Shown: piece by piece, positions 36,619 to 45,302 of the stretch
How the letters are laid out: every line of letters begins with the position of its first letter
Numbering within the stretch: the first letter of the stretch is position 1
Virus record (IMG/VR): IMGVR_UViG_3300044655_001269
Coordinates: 1-64,000 of that record
Source: a virus
DNA length: 64,000 nucleotides
Strand: one strand, 5' to 3'
The notes under the pieces: model-generated
What the model was told of the DNA's origin: nothing
Database searches by the model: none
What the model saw: only the letters and a program-made list of their open reading frames with translations
Translations under genes and position numbers: made by a program

Positions 36619-37283
36619 TAAGCATACTAACACCAAGCCGTAGTAGACCTACATTAGCAAAACGTATGATGCAGTCTGCGTTTAACGCACCAGGTTGTAT
36701 CATCGATATCAAATTCTTTTTGAATTCAGATGACCCAATGCTGTCTGATTACTTGGAATTCTTAGATGAATCGCAATACATAATTGGACCAAATCAAAGT
36801 ACTTGTTATAGCTGGAACTTAATGGCTGAACAAGCAACCTACGACATTTTGTTTTTAGTTGGTGATGATGCACAGTTTGGTTGTGATAATTGGGGTGTTA
36901 AAGTGTTAAACGTATTTGACCAATACCCAGATAAAATAGCATGTGTTTACCCAAGAGCACCATCAGTTAGTAAGAAAAAGAATCCGCATTTCTGCTTACA
37001 TAAGAATTGGATTAAAGCCCTTGGTTTCTTCTTACCACCACACTTTTACCATTGGTATGTTGATACTTGGATTGCCGAAGTCGCAAGAGGCGTTGGTAGA
37101 TTTCACTTAATTCCAGACTTTGAAATGCCAATCGAGAACGTAGGAGATGGCGTTTCTAAAAGTTATCATCATTCATGGATGAAAGAACGGGATGCTTGGA
37201 TGTGGGGAATAACAGCTAGATACAGACAAGCTGACATTAAAAGACTTCAGGAATTCATTGATGAAGAAAATCGCACAAATTAA
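36615..37283 (+). CDS. glycosyltransferase, GT2-like
   Basis: A 222-residue protein starting with GTG, overlapping the methyltransferase stop. It has ISILTPSRSRPTLAKRMMQS at the N-terminus (GT-A donor fold) and ILFLVGDDAQFG near 78-89, where GDD is the metal-binding motif. HFYHWYVDTWIAE near 141-153 may contact the acceptor. The end overlaps gene 37261. Confidence 0.7.
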   Translation: MISILTPSRSRPTLAKRMMQSAFNAPGCIIDIKFFLNSDDPMLSDYLEFLDESQYIIGPNQSTCYSWNLMAEQATYDILFLVGDDAQFGCDNWGVKVLNVFDQYPDKIACVYPRAPSVSKKKNPHFCLHKNWIKALGFFLPPHFYHWYVDTWIAEVARGVGRFHLIPDFEMPIENVGDGVSKSYHHSWMKERDAWMWGITARYRQADIKRLQEFIDEENRTN

Positions 37284-38100
37284 AGCAGGATTCCTAGAAG
37301 AACCAATAGTAGATGGTTGGAAACATTACCTAGACAAACTGATTATAGTAGACTCTATAGAGGATGCCGATCCAGAAATACCAATGATATTACCAGCAAA
37401 TCCGATTGGTGATACTCAACGTTGGATGCGTGCCGGTAATCCATATTTTGCATTAAATCGACCTTATATTGGTTCTTGGTCAGCAGCTAAAAGATTTGCA
37501 GCTAGAGTATCAGTTAACTCATTTGCATGCACTAAACTTGGTGATATGCCATTTAGTCGTTGGAATACTACAAGATTAGAAAAGCAACCTTGGAAAGTCT
37601 CCGAAGTTAAAAACGTATTGATTGCAACTTCAAACAAAAGTCAAGGCGCATTCACTAACGTATCTCAACAAGATTGGGCTGAAGATATCAAATCGCAATT
37701 AGAAGGTGCTAATGTCAAAATCCGGTATAAATCTGGTAAGAAGTCATCTCAACATAATGGTGATATCTCAAGAGGTGTTACTGGTTTATTTGGTGATGAC
37801 GGTGAATTTGAGTGGGCTGATTTAGTAATTAGTTACAGTTCTGCTATTACCTGCGAAGCCTTTTGGTTCGGTAAGAAAGCAATAAGTCTAGGAGTATGTC
37901 CTACATGGGTTGCATGTGATAATCATTTATCTAACTGGAATGTACCAACCAAACCAATTAATAGAGATATTTGGCATGAACATATGGCTTGGGTTCAATT
38001 CAATATCGATGAATGGGAATCAGGTACTGCACAAGAAATGACAGTACACTATCAAGGTTGGCCAACTGAAGTGCCACATACTAACAACAATTTCAAATAA
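37261..38100 (+). CDS. KpsS-like glycan protein, paralogue 2
   Basis: A 279-residue protein resembling its four paralogues in its second half (DLVISYSSAITCEAFWFGKK near 189-208). The RPHP-type motif is replaced by KIRYKSGKK, so this copy may have diverged. It is the only copy on the plus strand. The ATG at 37261 overlaps the previous gene by 23 nt; its end overlaps the converging gene 38093 by 8 nt. Confidence 0.6.
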   Translation: MKKIAQIKAGFLEEPIVDGWKHYLDKLIIVDSIEDADPEIPMILPANPIGDTQRWMRAGNPYFALNRPYIGSWSAAKRFAARVSVNSFACTKLGDMPFSRWNTTRLEKQPWKVSEVKNVLIATSNKSQGAFTNVSQQDWAEDIKSQLEGANVKIRYKSGKKSSQHNGDISRGVTGLFGDDGEFEWADLVISYSSAITCEAFWFGKKAISLGVCPTWVACDNHLSNWNVPTKPINRDIWHEHMAWVQFNIDEWESGTAQEMTVHYQGWPTEVPHTNNNFK

Positions 38101-39010
38101 AACTTCTCATATGAGCCCAACATTCACCAGACTTTAACTCATCAAAGTTCCAGTGAAACATCGCTAACCGTTCAACCCATTGCTGCCTATCTGGTAGTAA
38201 TGGGTTTTCTATATCAGACAAACTCAAGTTTGCTACTTCTCTACATTGACTTTTATCTGGGTCGGTAACAAAGATCGGGTATCCCTCAATAGCAGCACCA
38301 ACTACCGGACTAGAATTGCAATTCACCACTGCCCAACAGTTGATTAAATCATCTTTTAGATTTGCATTTCTACTAATAGTCAACCCACGCAACTTATTAG
38401 TTGCATTTGTAGAATTAAGCAACTCTTTTGTTGCTTTATCACCCGGGTGTGGTCTAATAACAATTGGCCTATCTGAATACTTTCTCAATTCGTTTATAGT
38501 TGAAATAACCCAATCTTGAACATCTGCACTACCCATACTCCAACCACCATTTCGTTGCATGCAAATCAAAATGTGATTACCAGTTGTTCTATTATCTTTT
38601 AGACTCAAGTTTAAGTTTTTACTTAACCGCTGCCATCTAGTAGGATCTATTTTAGAATCGCAGTAGATTCCTGTATTTGGAAATATACCGTTAAAACTAT
38701 ATCTCAAATAATGCAATGGATTAGTAGTGTCGTTATAAAGAAACAAGTTACTATCAACCGCAACCGCATACTTACCAGATTTGATTTGTTCTTCAACTAC
38801 GGTGTTTCGCAATCTCAAATGTGGTCGTTTTATATCATTACTAACCCAACCTTGTATAACTCCAACATCAGTTGGTTGATGAGTTAAATCATTTACATCA
38901 ATTACCGTATCACCATTACGAGCAACACCAGTAGCAAAGTGATTTAACAAATCAACCTTCTCTTGGTTTTTTGCATTCGGTACTGACCTATGATAGATTG
39001 CTACTTTCAC
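38093..39010 (-). CDS. KpsS-like glycan protein, paralogue 3
   Basis: A 305-residue protein with YSDRPIVIRPHPGDKA near residues 192-207 and AVVNCNSSPVVGAAIEGYPI near 231-250, the same two blocks as paralogue 1. It is the last gene of a minus-strand operon of six overlapping genes (42856 to 38093). SLKDNRTT encodes the dispersed repeat. Confidence 0.65.
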   Translation of the reverse strand: MKVAIYHRSVPNAKNQEKVDLLNHFATGVARNGDTVIDVNDLTHQPTDVGVIQGWVSNDIKRPHLRLRNTVVEEQIKSGKYAVAVDSNLFLYNDTTNPLHYLRYSFNGIFPNTGIYCDSKIDPTRWQRLSKNLNLSLKDNRTTGNHILICMQRNGGWSMGSADVQDWVISTINELRKYSDRPIVIRPHPGDKATKELLNSTNATNKLRGLTISRNANLKDDLINCWAVVNCNSSPVVGAAIEGYPIFVTDPDKSQCREVANLSLSDIENPLLPDRQQWVERLAMFHWNFDELKSGECWAHMRSFI

Positions 39011-39993
39011 AATTCACCGATCAGTGGCAATAAATGCTGCCAAACTTTAGATTCAATCATCTCAGATTCAGACCATTGACTATTTGCTAATTGATTAACC
39101 CATCTCTTTAGTTCAAATGTACCAATCTTCTTAGGATTCAGCAAGTCACTAATACGATGACTTGAAATTGGATATCCCATGTTTCCTTCGTCCATTGCAA
39201 TAACGGGAACTCCTGCCAACACTGAATCAATTGCGGATCCGCTTGTATACGTAATACAAACTCCAGCACCAGATAACTCCTCCTGTAAACTTCGATCTAA
39301 TCCATTAGACCAATTTATATTTTGGTAATTCTTGAATAACACATCTCCAATTTCACCATAAAACTCAGCACGCCCTTTAGCACTCATTGCTGGATGAAAT
39401 CGAACTACGATTGGTCTATTGGTTATTTCTCTTATAGATGCCAATGTTTCCAATAGCCACTCACTCATCTTTTGGCCTCGTAGACTTGCATCGCCTGGTA
39501 ATTGCAGCAACACCAAGATATTACCTATCGAATGATCTTTCCAACCAGCAAATTCTGGAATATCCAAATACTGTTTCATATCAGCTAACCGAGTTTTATC
39601 AATCAAATCACCATAGAATATACCATCATTATTCATAAACCCATTAATACCAACTCGATAATATTGATGTTTACTTCCTTCTACAATAGTTCTACCTAAC
39701 AGCGGAGTTTCAATGTAAATTACTTGATCAGCTTTCTTCTGAATACTTTGACGTGTAATGTGGTGTTCAGCTGACCTAGGTTTAACCGTACCAAACTGCA
39801 CAGCAATATCACACGATTCTATTTCATTATCGTAACTCAACCGTAAATCAATACCATGCTGTCGCTTCAACATACGCTGTGAAGTAACCTCAAATAACTG
39901 AAAATAATACCGTTCAATCCCTTCATAGAATGAACGCAACACATTACGTTCGGTATTATTTGCACCAGATGCAATACTAACTAATATCTTCAT
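39007..39993 (-). CDS. KpsS-like glycan protein, paralogue 4
   Basis: A 328-residue protein with NRPIVVRFHPAMSA near 195-208 and VCITYTSGSAIDSVLAGVPV near 245-264. The overall layout matches the other members. Overlaps both neighbours by 4 nt. Confidence 0.65.
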   Translation of the reverse strand: MKILVSIASGANNTERNVLRSFYEGIERYYFQLFEVTSQRMLKRQHGIDLRLSYDNEIESCDIAVQFGTVKPRSAEHHITRQSIQKKADQVIYIETPLLGRTIVEGSKHQYYRVGINGFMNNDGIFYGDLIDKTRLADMKQYLDIPEFAGWKDHSIGNILVLLQLPGDASLRGQKMSEWLLETLASIREITNRPIVVRFHPAMSAKGRAEFYGEIGDVLFKNYQNINWSNGLDRSLQEELSGAGVCITYTSGSAIDSVLAGVPVIAMDEGNMGYPISSHRISDLLNPKKIGTFELKRWVNQLANSQWSESEMIESKVWQHLLPLIGEL

Positions 39994-40772
39994 ATACCTA
40001 AAATTCGTAAAGCTGAACCATCTTTTAGTTCAGTGACGTGAAATTGACCATAGGCTAAGTGGCAAGCCCATGCGTAACGTTCATCCATAGTTGGATAATA
40101 AGGTGTTTCTATTTTGCTTAAATCTTGTAATGAAACTGGACTAGCTGCATTGTTCACTAAGGTAAATGTCGGTATTCCATACATAATTGCTTCAGTGGCT
40201 GCTACGCTATTAAACGTAACTAATGCAAACGTATCTGATAACGCTTCTTGTAAAGTATTTGTTATTCTCTCACTGCGTAATTTTGCTCTATCACGAACAA
40301 TCACTGGTCTATCTGTATGTTGTTTAATAGTAGCAACGGTTTCAGCAATCCAAGTATCTTTATCGACACCATAAAACTTACAAGGCTTTTCATCCGGTGC
40401 AGCAACTAGTATATTTCTACCAGTATTTCGCCAATTAGAAAGTGACAATCCTAGTTTCAACCATCGATCCGCAGGTCTTTCAACTACAGCACCATGTTGC
40501 AAATCATTCTTTACAATTCTATGATATAACTTATTACCCAATGGATTCTTATTGCACTTACCATTCCCAAAATATCCACTATCTATGTAGTAGAAATCGC
40601 GACTATCCGCCCAACAACGTTTGATAAGTTTATGTTTGAGAATACCTCTGAGTACAAGAGGGTCTGTACTAGCATCGTAATCAAAAACATTATATCCAAC
40701 CACATCATGATTATGGCTAGTCGCAAGCATACCCACGTACTCATCTTGAAGATTCTTACTAAGAAATTGCAT
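39990..40772 (-). CDS. KpsS-like glycan protein, paralogue 5
   Basis: A 260-residue protein with TDRPVIVRDRAKLRSER near 150-166 (the His-Pro of RPHP is lost) and ALVTFNSVAATEAIMYGIPT near 182-201. Overlaps the GT gene at 40759 by 14 nt. Confidence 0.65.
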   Translation of the reverse strand: MQFLSKNLQDEYVGMLATSHNHDVVGYNVFDYDASTDPLVLRGILKHKLIKRCWADSRDFYYIDSGYFGNGKCNKNPLGNKLYHRIVKNDLQHGAVVERPADRWLKLGLSLSNWRNTGRNILVAAPDEKPCKFYGVDKDTWIAETVATIKQHTDRPVIVRDRAKLRSERITNTLQEALSDTFALVTFNSVAATEAIMYGIPTFTLVNNAASPVSLQDLSKIETPYYPTMDERYAWACHLAYGQFHVTELKDGSALRILGI

Positions 40773-41442
40773 TTACTTGAGTCGAGTAGTTTGTTAACAT
40801 TCTTTCTCTGTGCCATTCGTCTGCCATTGGAGTTAGTGCAAAATCATGGAAACAAGGAGTTCCAAGTGTATAGTGTAGAAGTTTAGCATCAGGATTAGCA
40901 CCAAATTCATCAGGTAACCAATTCCATTCAACTGGCAATTCACCAATCAAATCATCAGTTAACCAAGTAAAACGATGTAAAAATGCACCAGAGGAGGCTT
41001 GTATTAAACCAGAGGTTAACTGTCTATTAGCTGGATGTGCACAATTCCACAGCACTACACTAGACCAATTCTTACGTGGATAATTTTGATTAACTGAACC
41101 CAAGTACTTGGTGGTCATCTTAGTTTCATAATTATGATGAACACATTGAACTGCTTTTGTCGGATCTCGCATATCCCAGAGTTTAGTAATATCTTCACGT
41201 AGTAACATATCACCATCGATAAAGATTGCCCAACCTTCATAATTCATTAAACTAGGAACCAAGAATCGACTATAAATGAATTGGTTACTACCATCGTCGT
41301 GCGTTTCTGCATAATCTTTTAGATTATCCAAAGCCAATGGAACTAATGCTACTGGCTTTGAACTATGTCTAATAACACTATTAGCACAAACATGATAAGC
41401 TATTGCTTCTCGTGGGTCATACCCAATGAATACTGTGATCAT
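40759..41442 (-). CDS. glycosyltransferase, GT8-like
   Basis: A 227-residue protein starting MITVFIGYDPREAIAYHVCA, with WAIFIDGDMLLREDITKLW near residues 72-90 (the D-x-D metal site as DGD). GPT-like ends (PDAKLLHYTLGTPCFHDF) carry the HY pair typical of GT8-type retaining enzymes. Overlaps both neighbours. Probably adds sugar to a phage- or host-derived glycan. Confidence 0.75.
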   Translation of the reverse strand: MITVFIGYDPREAIAYHVCANSVIRHSSKPVALVPLALDNLKDYAETHDDGSNQFIYSRFLVPSLMNYEGWAIFIDGDMLLREDITKLWDMRDPTKAVQCVHHNYETKMTTKYLGSVNQNYPRKNWSSVVLWNCAHPANRQLTSGLIQASSGAFLHRFTWLTDDLIGELPVEWNWLPDEFGANPDAKLLHYTLGTPCFHDFALTPMADEWHRERMLTNYSTQVNAIS

Positions 41443-42176
41443 TTTCTTTCAATATCCTCTTCAACACAACTTTCACCGTATTGTATTTCAATTATTCTTA
41501 GTGGTCTATCTGTGATATTACTCAATTGATGCCAAGTATGCTCAGGTACGTGATATTCATCATGTGTAACTAATGTAGAAATCGAATCAGAACTAGTAAC
41601 AGTTGCCGTGCCTTCAGCTACCATCCAATACTCAGACCGAGATTCATGTCGTTGCATTGATAATGATGACTGGGGATTTACTGTTAATTCTTTAACTTTT
41701 ATTCCAGGAACATCATGCAATACTCGATAATAACCCCATACACGATTAGTCTTAGGTGATTTCCACTCAGTTAATATCCATGAACTTGAATTCTTTTTAT
41801 TAGTACCACCAACACCAAATGCAAATTCTACATTCCTAACTGACATCTCTGGGATATTACTAGCCGTTCTATCACCACCGTTAGCAAAGATATACCGGTT
41901 ATCTGGGTATAAAGTTTTGACTCGATTAATAGCATCAATCGCATCACCATTCGTATCATCAAATACAATACAATCATCAACCATCTTTAAGTTCTGAATG
42001 ATAGATACCCGCTCGTCAAGTGGCATGAAAGCCTGGCCTTTCTTACGAACAAGCCATTCATCACTATTCACACCAACAACAAGTATATCACCCAAAGTCT
42101 TAGCAGCCTTCAAGTATTCTATATGACCAGAATGAATCGGATCAAATCCACCAGTTACTATTACTATTGTATTCAT
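41439..42176 (-). CDS. cytidylyltransferase-cupin fusion
   Basis: A 245-residue two-domain protein. Residues 1-135 are a cytidylyltransferase of the RfaE/TagD type with GGFDPIHSGHIEYLKAA near 9-25 (the H-x-G-H nucleotide-binding motif). Residues 145-240 form a cupin like the mannose-6-phosphate isomerase type II domain (SLSMQRHESRSEYWMVAEGT, then EYHVPEHTWHQLSN). It could activate a sugar phosphate and isomerise or bind the sugar. The pairing in one chain is unusual. Confidence 0.75.
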   Translation of the reverse strand: MNTIVIVTGGFDPIHSGHIEYLKAAKTLGDILVVGVNSDEWLVRKKGQAFMPLDERVSIIQNLKMVDDCIVFDDTNGDAIDAINRVKTLYPDNRYIFANGGDRTASNIPEMSVRNVEFAFGVGGTNKKNSSSWILTEWKSPKTNRVWGYYRVLHDVPGIKVKELTVNPQSSLSMQRHESRSEYWMVAEGTATVTSSDSISTLVTHDEYHVPEHTWHQLSNITDRPLRIIEIQYGESCVEEDIERK

Positions 42177-42856
42177 CGATAATGTGCCGCGTGAACTGCA
42201 TCAGTATAACCAACATCAATTACAACAGGTTTACCATTAAATAAACCCCAGTTGGCTGTTCTTACAAAATCCCATAAACCTACATCAAAATTAACTGCAA
42301 GTTCAGTTAATGCCTGTGCATATTCTTCACACAACTCAACATCTTCGTCTGTGTACTTAAATCTATCTGATTTCAACTCACGAATAACTTCTTCGTGACT
42401 TAAGGTTCCACCTTTCTTACCAGTACTAGCAAATGCCATAGCAACCAATAAACGTAAAGTACCACATTTCATTAAATTGCACAATTGTTTTTCAGTAGCT
42501 TTCTGTGCTTTTTCTGTATGAATCCAAACCGGTTCATCATGCTCTTCATCATAATCGATAATTGGGATAGTAATTCCCAAATCTTGCACATAACCATCAT
42601 CTAGTATTTCTGCTTCTTCTTTGTTCTGTGCCATTCCTTTTACATTATGCGCAACTTTAAGAACAGTTGGTCTACCTTCGTATTCAATATCAAAAGCAGT
42701 TCTCGATGATCCCTTGCCCATCTTTTGGGCACGTGCGACCGCATATTCAATTCTTTTCTTGTATGATGTTTGTGGCGTGTATACCGATTTATCCCAATCT
42801 GGTGGGAGTGGTGCTTCATCGATTGCTGATTCGCCGATGATGTCTGTTATTCTCAT
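42173..42856 (-). CDS. protein-kinase-like fold protein
   Basis: A 227-residue protein with kinase-like elements: GKGSSRTAFDIEY near residues 47-59 (glycine-rich loop), PTVLKVAHN near 63-71 (Lys), WDFVRTANWGLFNGKPVVID near 198-217 where ANWG and the final Asp mimic the catalytic and metal-binding segments. Common in phages, with unknown targets. First gene of the six-gene minus-strand glycan operon; AATAAATATAGG lies upstream. Confidence 0.6.
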   Translation of the reverse strand: MRITDIIGESAIDEAPLPPDWDKSVYTPQTSYKKRIEYAVARAQKMGKGSSRTAFDIEYEGRPTVLKVAHNVKGMAQNKEEAEILDDGYVQDLGITIPIIDYDEEHDEPVWIHTEKAQKATEKQLCNLMKCGTLRLLVAMAFASTGKKGGTLSHEEVIRELKSDRFKYTDEDVELCEEYAQALTELAVNFDVGLWDFVRTANWGLFNGKPVVIDVGYTDAVHAAHYR

Positions 42857-42905
42857 GGATTTAACCTCTTAGTTTTCCTATATTTATTGTAATTTTGAGA
42901 TAACA

Positions 42906-42928
42906 AAAAGCCCACTCGAGAGTGGGCT
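42906..42928 (-). terminator. terminator after UvsY-like gene
   Basis: GCCCACTC/GAGTGGGC stem; on the minus strand it is followed by TTTTTG. It separates the recombination operon from the glycan operon. Confidence 0.8.
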
Positions 42929-42967
42929 TCCGTGTCAATGGTGGATACAAAGTGTATCAATTATCTT

Positions 42968-43426
42968 TTAGATAGACGCATCATCCAATCCAGCAGTTCT
43001 TAACTTAACGATATTGGATAACTGCCATTGCTTAATATCCAATCCTTTGATAACACCAAGATACTGGTTTCTGAGTAAGGCAACGTCATTGATTAATATC
43101 TCAAAATCAACTACGTCTTGTTCTCCATCTACATATCTATCACAATCCCTACTACTCAAAGAACGTTGATATGTTTCAAGATACTTTTGGAAATGTTGAC
43201 TTTTCATCTGCTTCAAACAAATGTTCAAGTATTCCAATATAGCCTCAATCTCTTGTAACTGGCAAAAACGTGTTTCAACAATCCCTGGCATTGCAGCTGC
43301 CGCACGTTCAATACTACCAGAAATCTTAACGTCTACCTTGGCAGAACCTAATTCTGACCGATAATGGGCAATTGCGTGTGGAACATTCGTTATATCCCGT
43401 GAAACCTTATCATACCAGTTTGTCAT
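42968..43426 (-). CDS. UvsY-like recombination mediator (tentative)
   Basis: A 152-residue helical protein, with ETRFCQLQEIEAILEYLNIC near residues 51-70 and LLRNQYLGVIKGLDIKQWQL near 117-136. Small helical proteins of this pattern sit next to uvsX in T4-like phages and are proposed UvsY-like mediators that load UvsX on gp32-covered single strands. The position between the small acidic gene 43435 and the end of the uvsX transcript supports this, but I see no T4 UvsY sequence match. Confidence 0.5.
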   Translation of the reverse strand: MTNWYDKVSRDITNVPHAIAHYRSELGSAKVDVKISGSIERAAAAMPGIVETRFCQLQEIEAILEYLNICLKQMKSQHFQKYLETYQRSLSSRDCDRYVDGEQDVVDFEILINDVALLRNQYLGVIKGLDIKQWQLSNIVKLRTAGLDDASI

Positions 43427-43434
43427 TTTTCACC

Positions 43435-43650
43435 TTATTCGTCGTCGTAATCGTCGTCTTCGTCATCCATAACTGCTTCTAATGCAAAGTCTAAGTATGG
43501 GTCTACACCTACTAAACTTTCTAACATCGTTTCTTTAATCCCGTGGTCTTGTAATACATTTACATACTCAACTGCCGCGTTCTTGCGTTGTCTTTCCGAT
43601 AAGTGTTCAACTAATACAGTCCAAATGTCAGTGATTAATGCTTCTTTCAT
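43435..43650 (-). CDS. small acidic protein
   Basis: A 71-residue protein ending in a very acidic tail (DDEDDDYDDE). It lies 8 nt upstream of the UvsY-like gene. The acidic tail could mimic single-stranded DNA or bind a recombination protein; unproven. AAGGAGAAAAC precedes its ATG. Confidence 0.7.
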   Translation of the reverse strand: MKEALITDIWTVLVEHLSERQRKNAAVEYVNVLQDHGIKETMLESLVGVDPYLDFALEAVMDDEDDDYDDE

Positions 43651-43705
43651 GGGTTGTTTTCTCCTTAATTAAAAATGTTAACTGACCTTATGTATCATTT
43701 TGGAA

Positions 43706-43733
43706 AACCCGCCTTATAGAAAGACGGGTTTTT
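43706..43733 (-). terminator. terminator after uvsX
   Basis: AAAACCCG...CGGGTTTT hairpin with T/A tracts on both sides, so it can act bidirectionally. It lies 8 nt past the uvsX stop. Confidence 0.8.
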
Positions 43734-43741
43734 GGGATGAT

Positions 43742-45238
43742 TTAATCTAGTTCCTCTTCACTTTGATCATCATCAAGTTCTGAAGCAACTTCAACTGCTT
43801 GTACTTTTTTCTGGAATTCAGAAATAACCAAATCTAAGATACCGTTCTCATTCTTATTCCATTCTTTACGGAAATACTTATGAATACCACCGTTAGTGTC
43901 AATATAAACGTATCGGTTGCCTTCTTTAGTGATCAGTTTTTTGCCTTCTAACAGGCTAAACATACCACTATACAAACTCATACCTTCTGTATACGGGATT
44001 TGAACTTCAATATCAGTGAATGGTTGTGCGTATCGAGTCTTCATGATTTTACAACCCGCTCGAATACCATGAACGGTTGACGTTTTATTACCGTCTTCAT
44101 CCTCTTTTAGTTTCAACTTTTTCATTGCAACTACGATACTAGAAGCATAAATTGCGCCAGCGCCACCCGATATTTTTGGATCAGGGTTGTATGGGTCTTG
44201 AGAGTCATATGTGTGGTTTGTACATACCATACCAATGTTATAATTACCAAACATATTAACACAATTGCGAACCAATGCCATCAAAGCCTTTGGCTTACGT
44301 CCCATGTCTCCTTTTAAATCACCACTTTCAAACTGATTAACATCCACTGGGGTTAATAGCATACCCAATGAATCCACCACAAATAGAACCTTCGGTCTAT
44401 CAGCTTCATCCATTGATTTTATCTCTTTCATGAATTCATTGATAGTTCTAGCAACATCGTCGATCATTGACATACCAAGTCGCATCAATTTATCTGGGCT
44501 AGTATCAACACCGAGTGCCTGCAACCAAGCCTCGTCAAGCGCATTCTCACTGTCAATCAAAACAACGAAGATACCTTGTTCCTGTGCATTTTTAACAATG
44601 TTGCCAGAACAAATATAAGACTTACCACTATTATGACTCGAGAATCCATCACTCCAGTAACGGTGGTTTTGGTGTAACACCTCGAAATCGTAACACTCAG
44701 CATCTGCCAAATATTCTTTACTGGTGATTTCTTCGGCACCATCAACAGTCATAACTGAATCACCAATGGTTAATTCACCAGCAGTAACCCATTCACCATC
44801 TTCTAGTTGATATAAGTGATTAGTTGCAGATTCTGCACTTCTAGTAGCAGTTGTAATCTTAACAATTGACAATGAACCTTTATCAAACCATTGACCAACT
44901 AATTGGTAGTCGTCTGGTGTTGAAATTTTTAATTTTTCAACAGCTGAATCATGAACCAATTCACGAAGTTTAGAAACAGTTACAGTTTCATTAAACCCAA
45001 CCTCGTTAATAGTGTATTTGACATCGACCTTAGCCAATGCAGGTAAACACCCTGATTCCCCGGCGAAGACTGTAACCTTACCTAATGGAATACCTTTATT
45101 GAAATCACCACTAATCAAATAGTTAAGTGCATAATTACCACAACTAATCCAATCAGTTGGGTCATTGAAACCAACACCAAGACCTTCAATAGACTTGGTT
45201 AATGTTTTACGAAATTTACTTACGTCAAATGCTTTCAT
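43742..45238 (-). CDS. uvsX: UvsX recombinase (RecA family) with intein
   Basis: A 498-residue precursor. The extein is a RecA/UvsX recombinase: Walker A GESG|SGKS, VLFVVDSLGML (Walker B), CTNHTY and ISGGAGAIYASS. It forms filaments on single-stranded DNA and drives strand exchange in phage recombination and replication. A 140-residue intein interrupts Walker A. The spliced protein is about 358 residues. The ATG at 45238 is chosen because AGAGGAGAGG ends 6 nt before it; an upstream in-frame start at 45289 lies near gp32. Next gene upstream is gp32, 65 nt away. Confidence 0.9.
   Translation of the reverse strand: MKAFDVSKFRKTLTKSIEGLGVGFNDPTDWISCGNYALNYLISGDFNKGIPLGKVTVFAGESGCLPALAKVDVKYTINEVGFNETVTVSKLRELVHDSAVEKLKISTPDDYQLVGQWFDKGSLSIVKITTATRSAESATNHLYQLEDGEWVTAGELTIGDSVMTVDGAEEITSKEYLADAECYDFEVLHQNHRYWSDGFSSHNSGKSYICSGNIVKNAQEQGIFVVLIDSENALDEAWLQALGVDTSPDKLMRLGMSMIDDVARTINEFMKEIKSMDEADRPKVLFVVDSLGMLLTPVDVNQFESGDLKGDMGRKPKALMALVRNCVNMFGNYNIGMVCTNHTYDSQDPYNPDPKISGGAGAIYASSIVVAMKKLKLKEDEDGNKTSTVHGIRAGCKIMKTRYAQPFTDIEVQIPYTEGMSLYSGMFSLLEGKKLITKEGNRYVYIDTNGGIHKYFRKEWNKNENGILDLVISEFQKKVQAVEVASELDDDQSEEELD
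44630..45049 (-). other. mini-intein in UvsX Walker A
   Basis: 140 residues, from Cys (CLPALAKVDVKYTINEVGF) to FSSHN, with Ser+1. Block F reads YDFEVLHQNHRYW. No Trp follows the block B His (ATNHLYQL), so it is a class 1-type intein, unlike that of UvsW. No endonuclease domain is present. It lies exactly between GESG and SGKS. Confidence 0.85.
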
Positions 45239-45302
45239 TACCTCTCCTCTATAAACGAAAAAAGGGTGTGCAGGACCTATCCTACACACCCAATACTACT
45301 GA

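Noticed and set aside
33744-42856. Island as integrated host capsule locus (prophage boundary)
   Set aside because: The genes overlap by 4 nt like phage genes, contain the phage 11-mer, and are flanked on both sides by phage replication genes.
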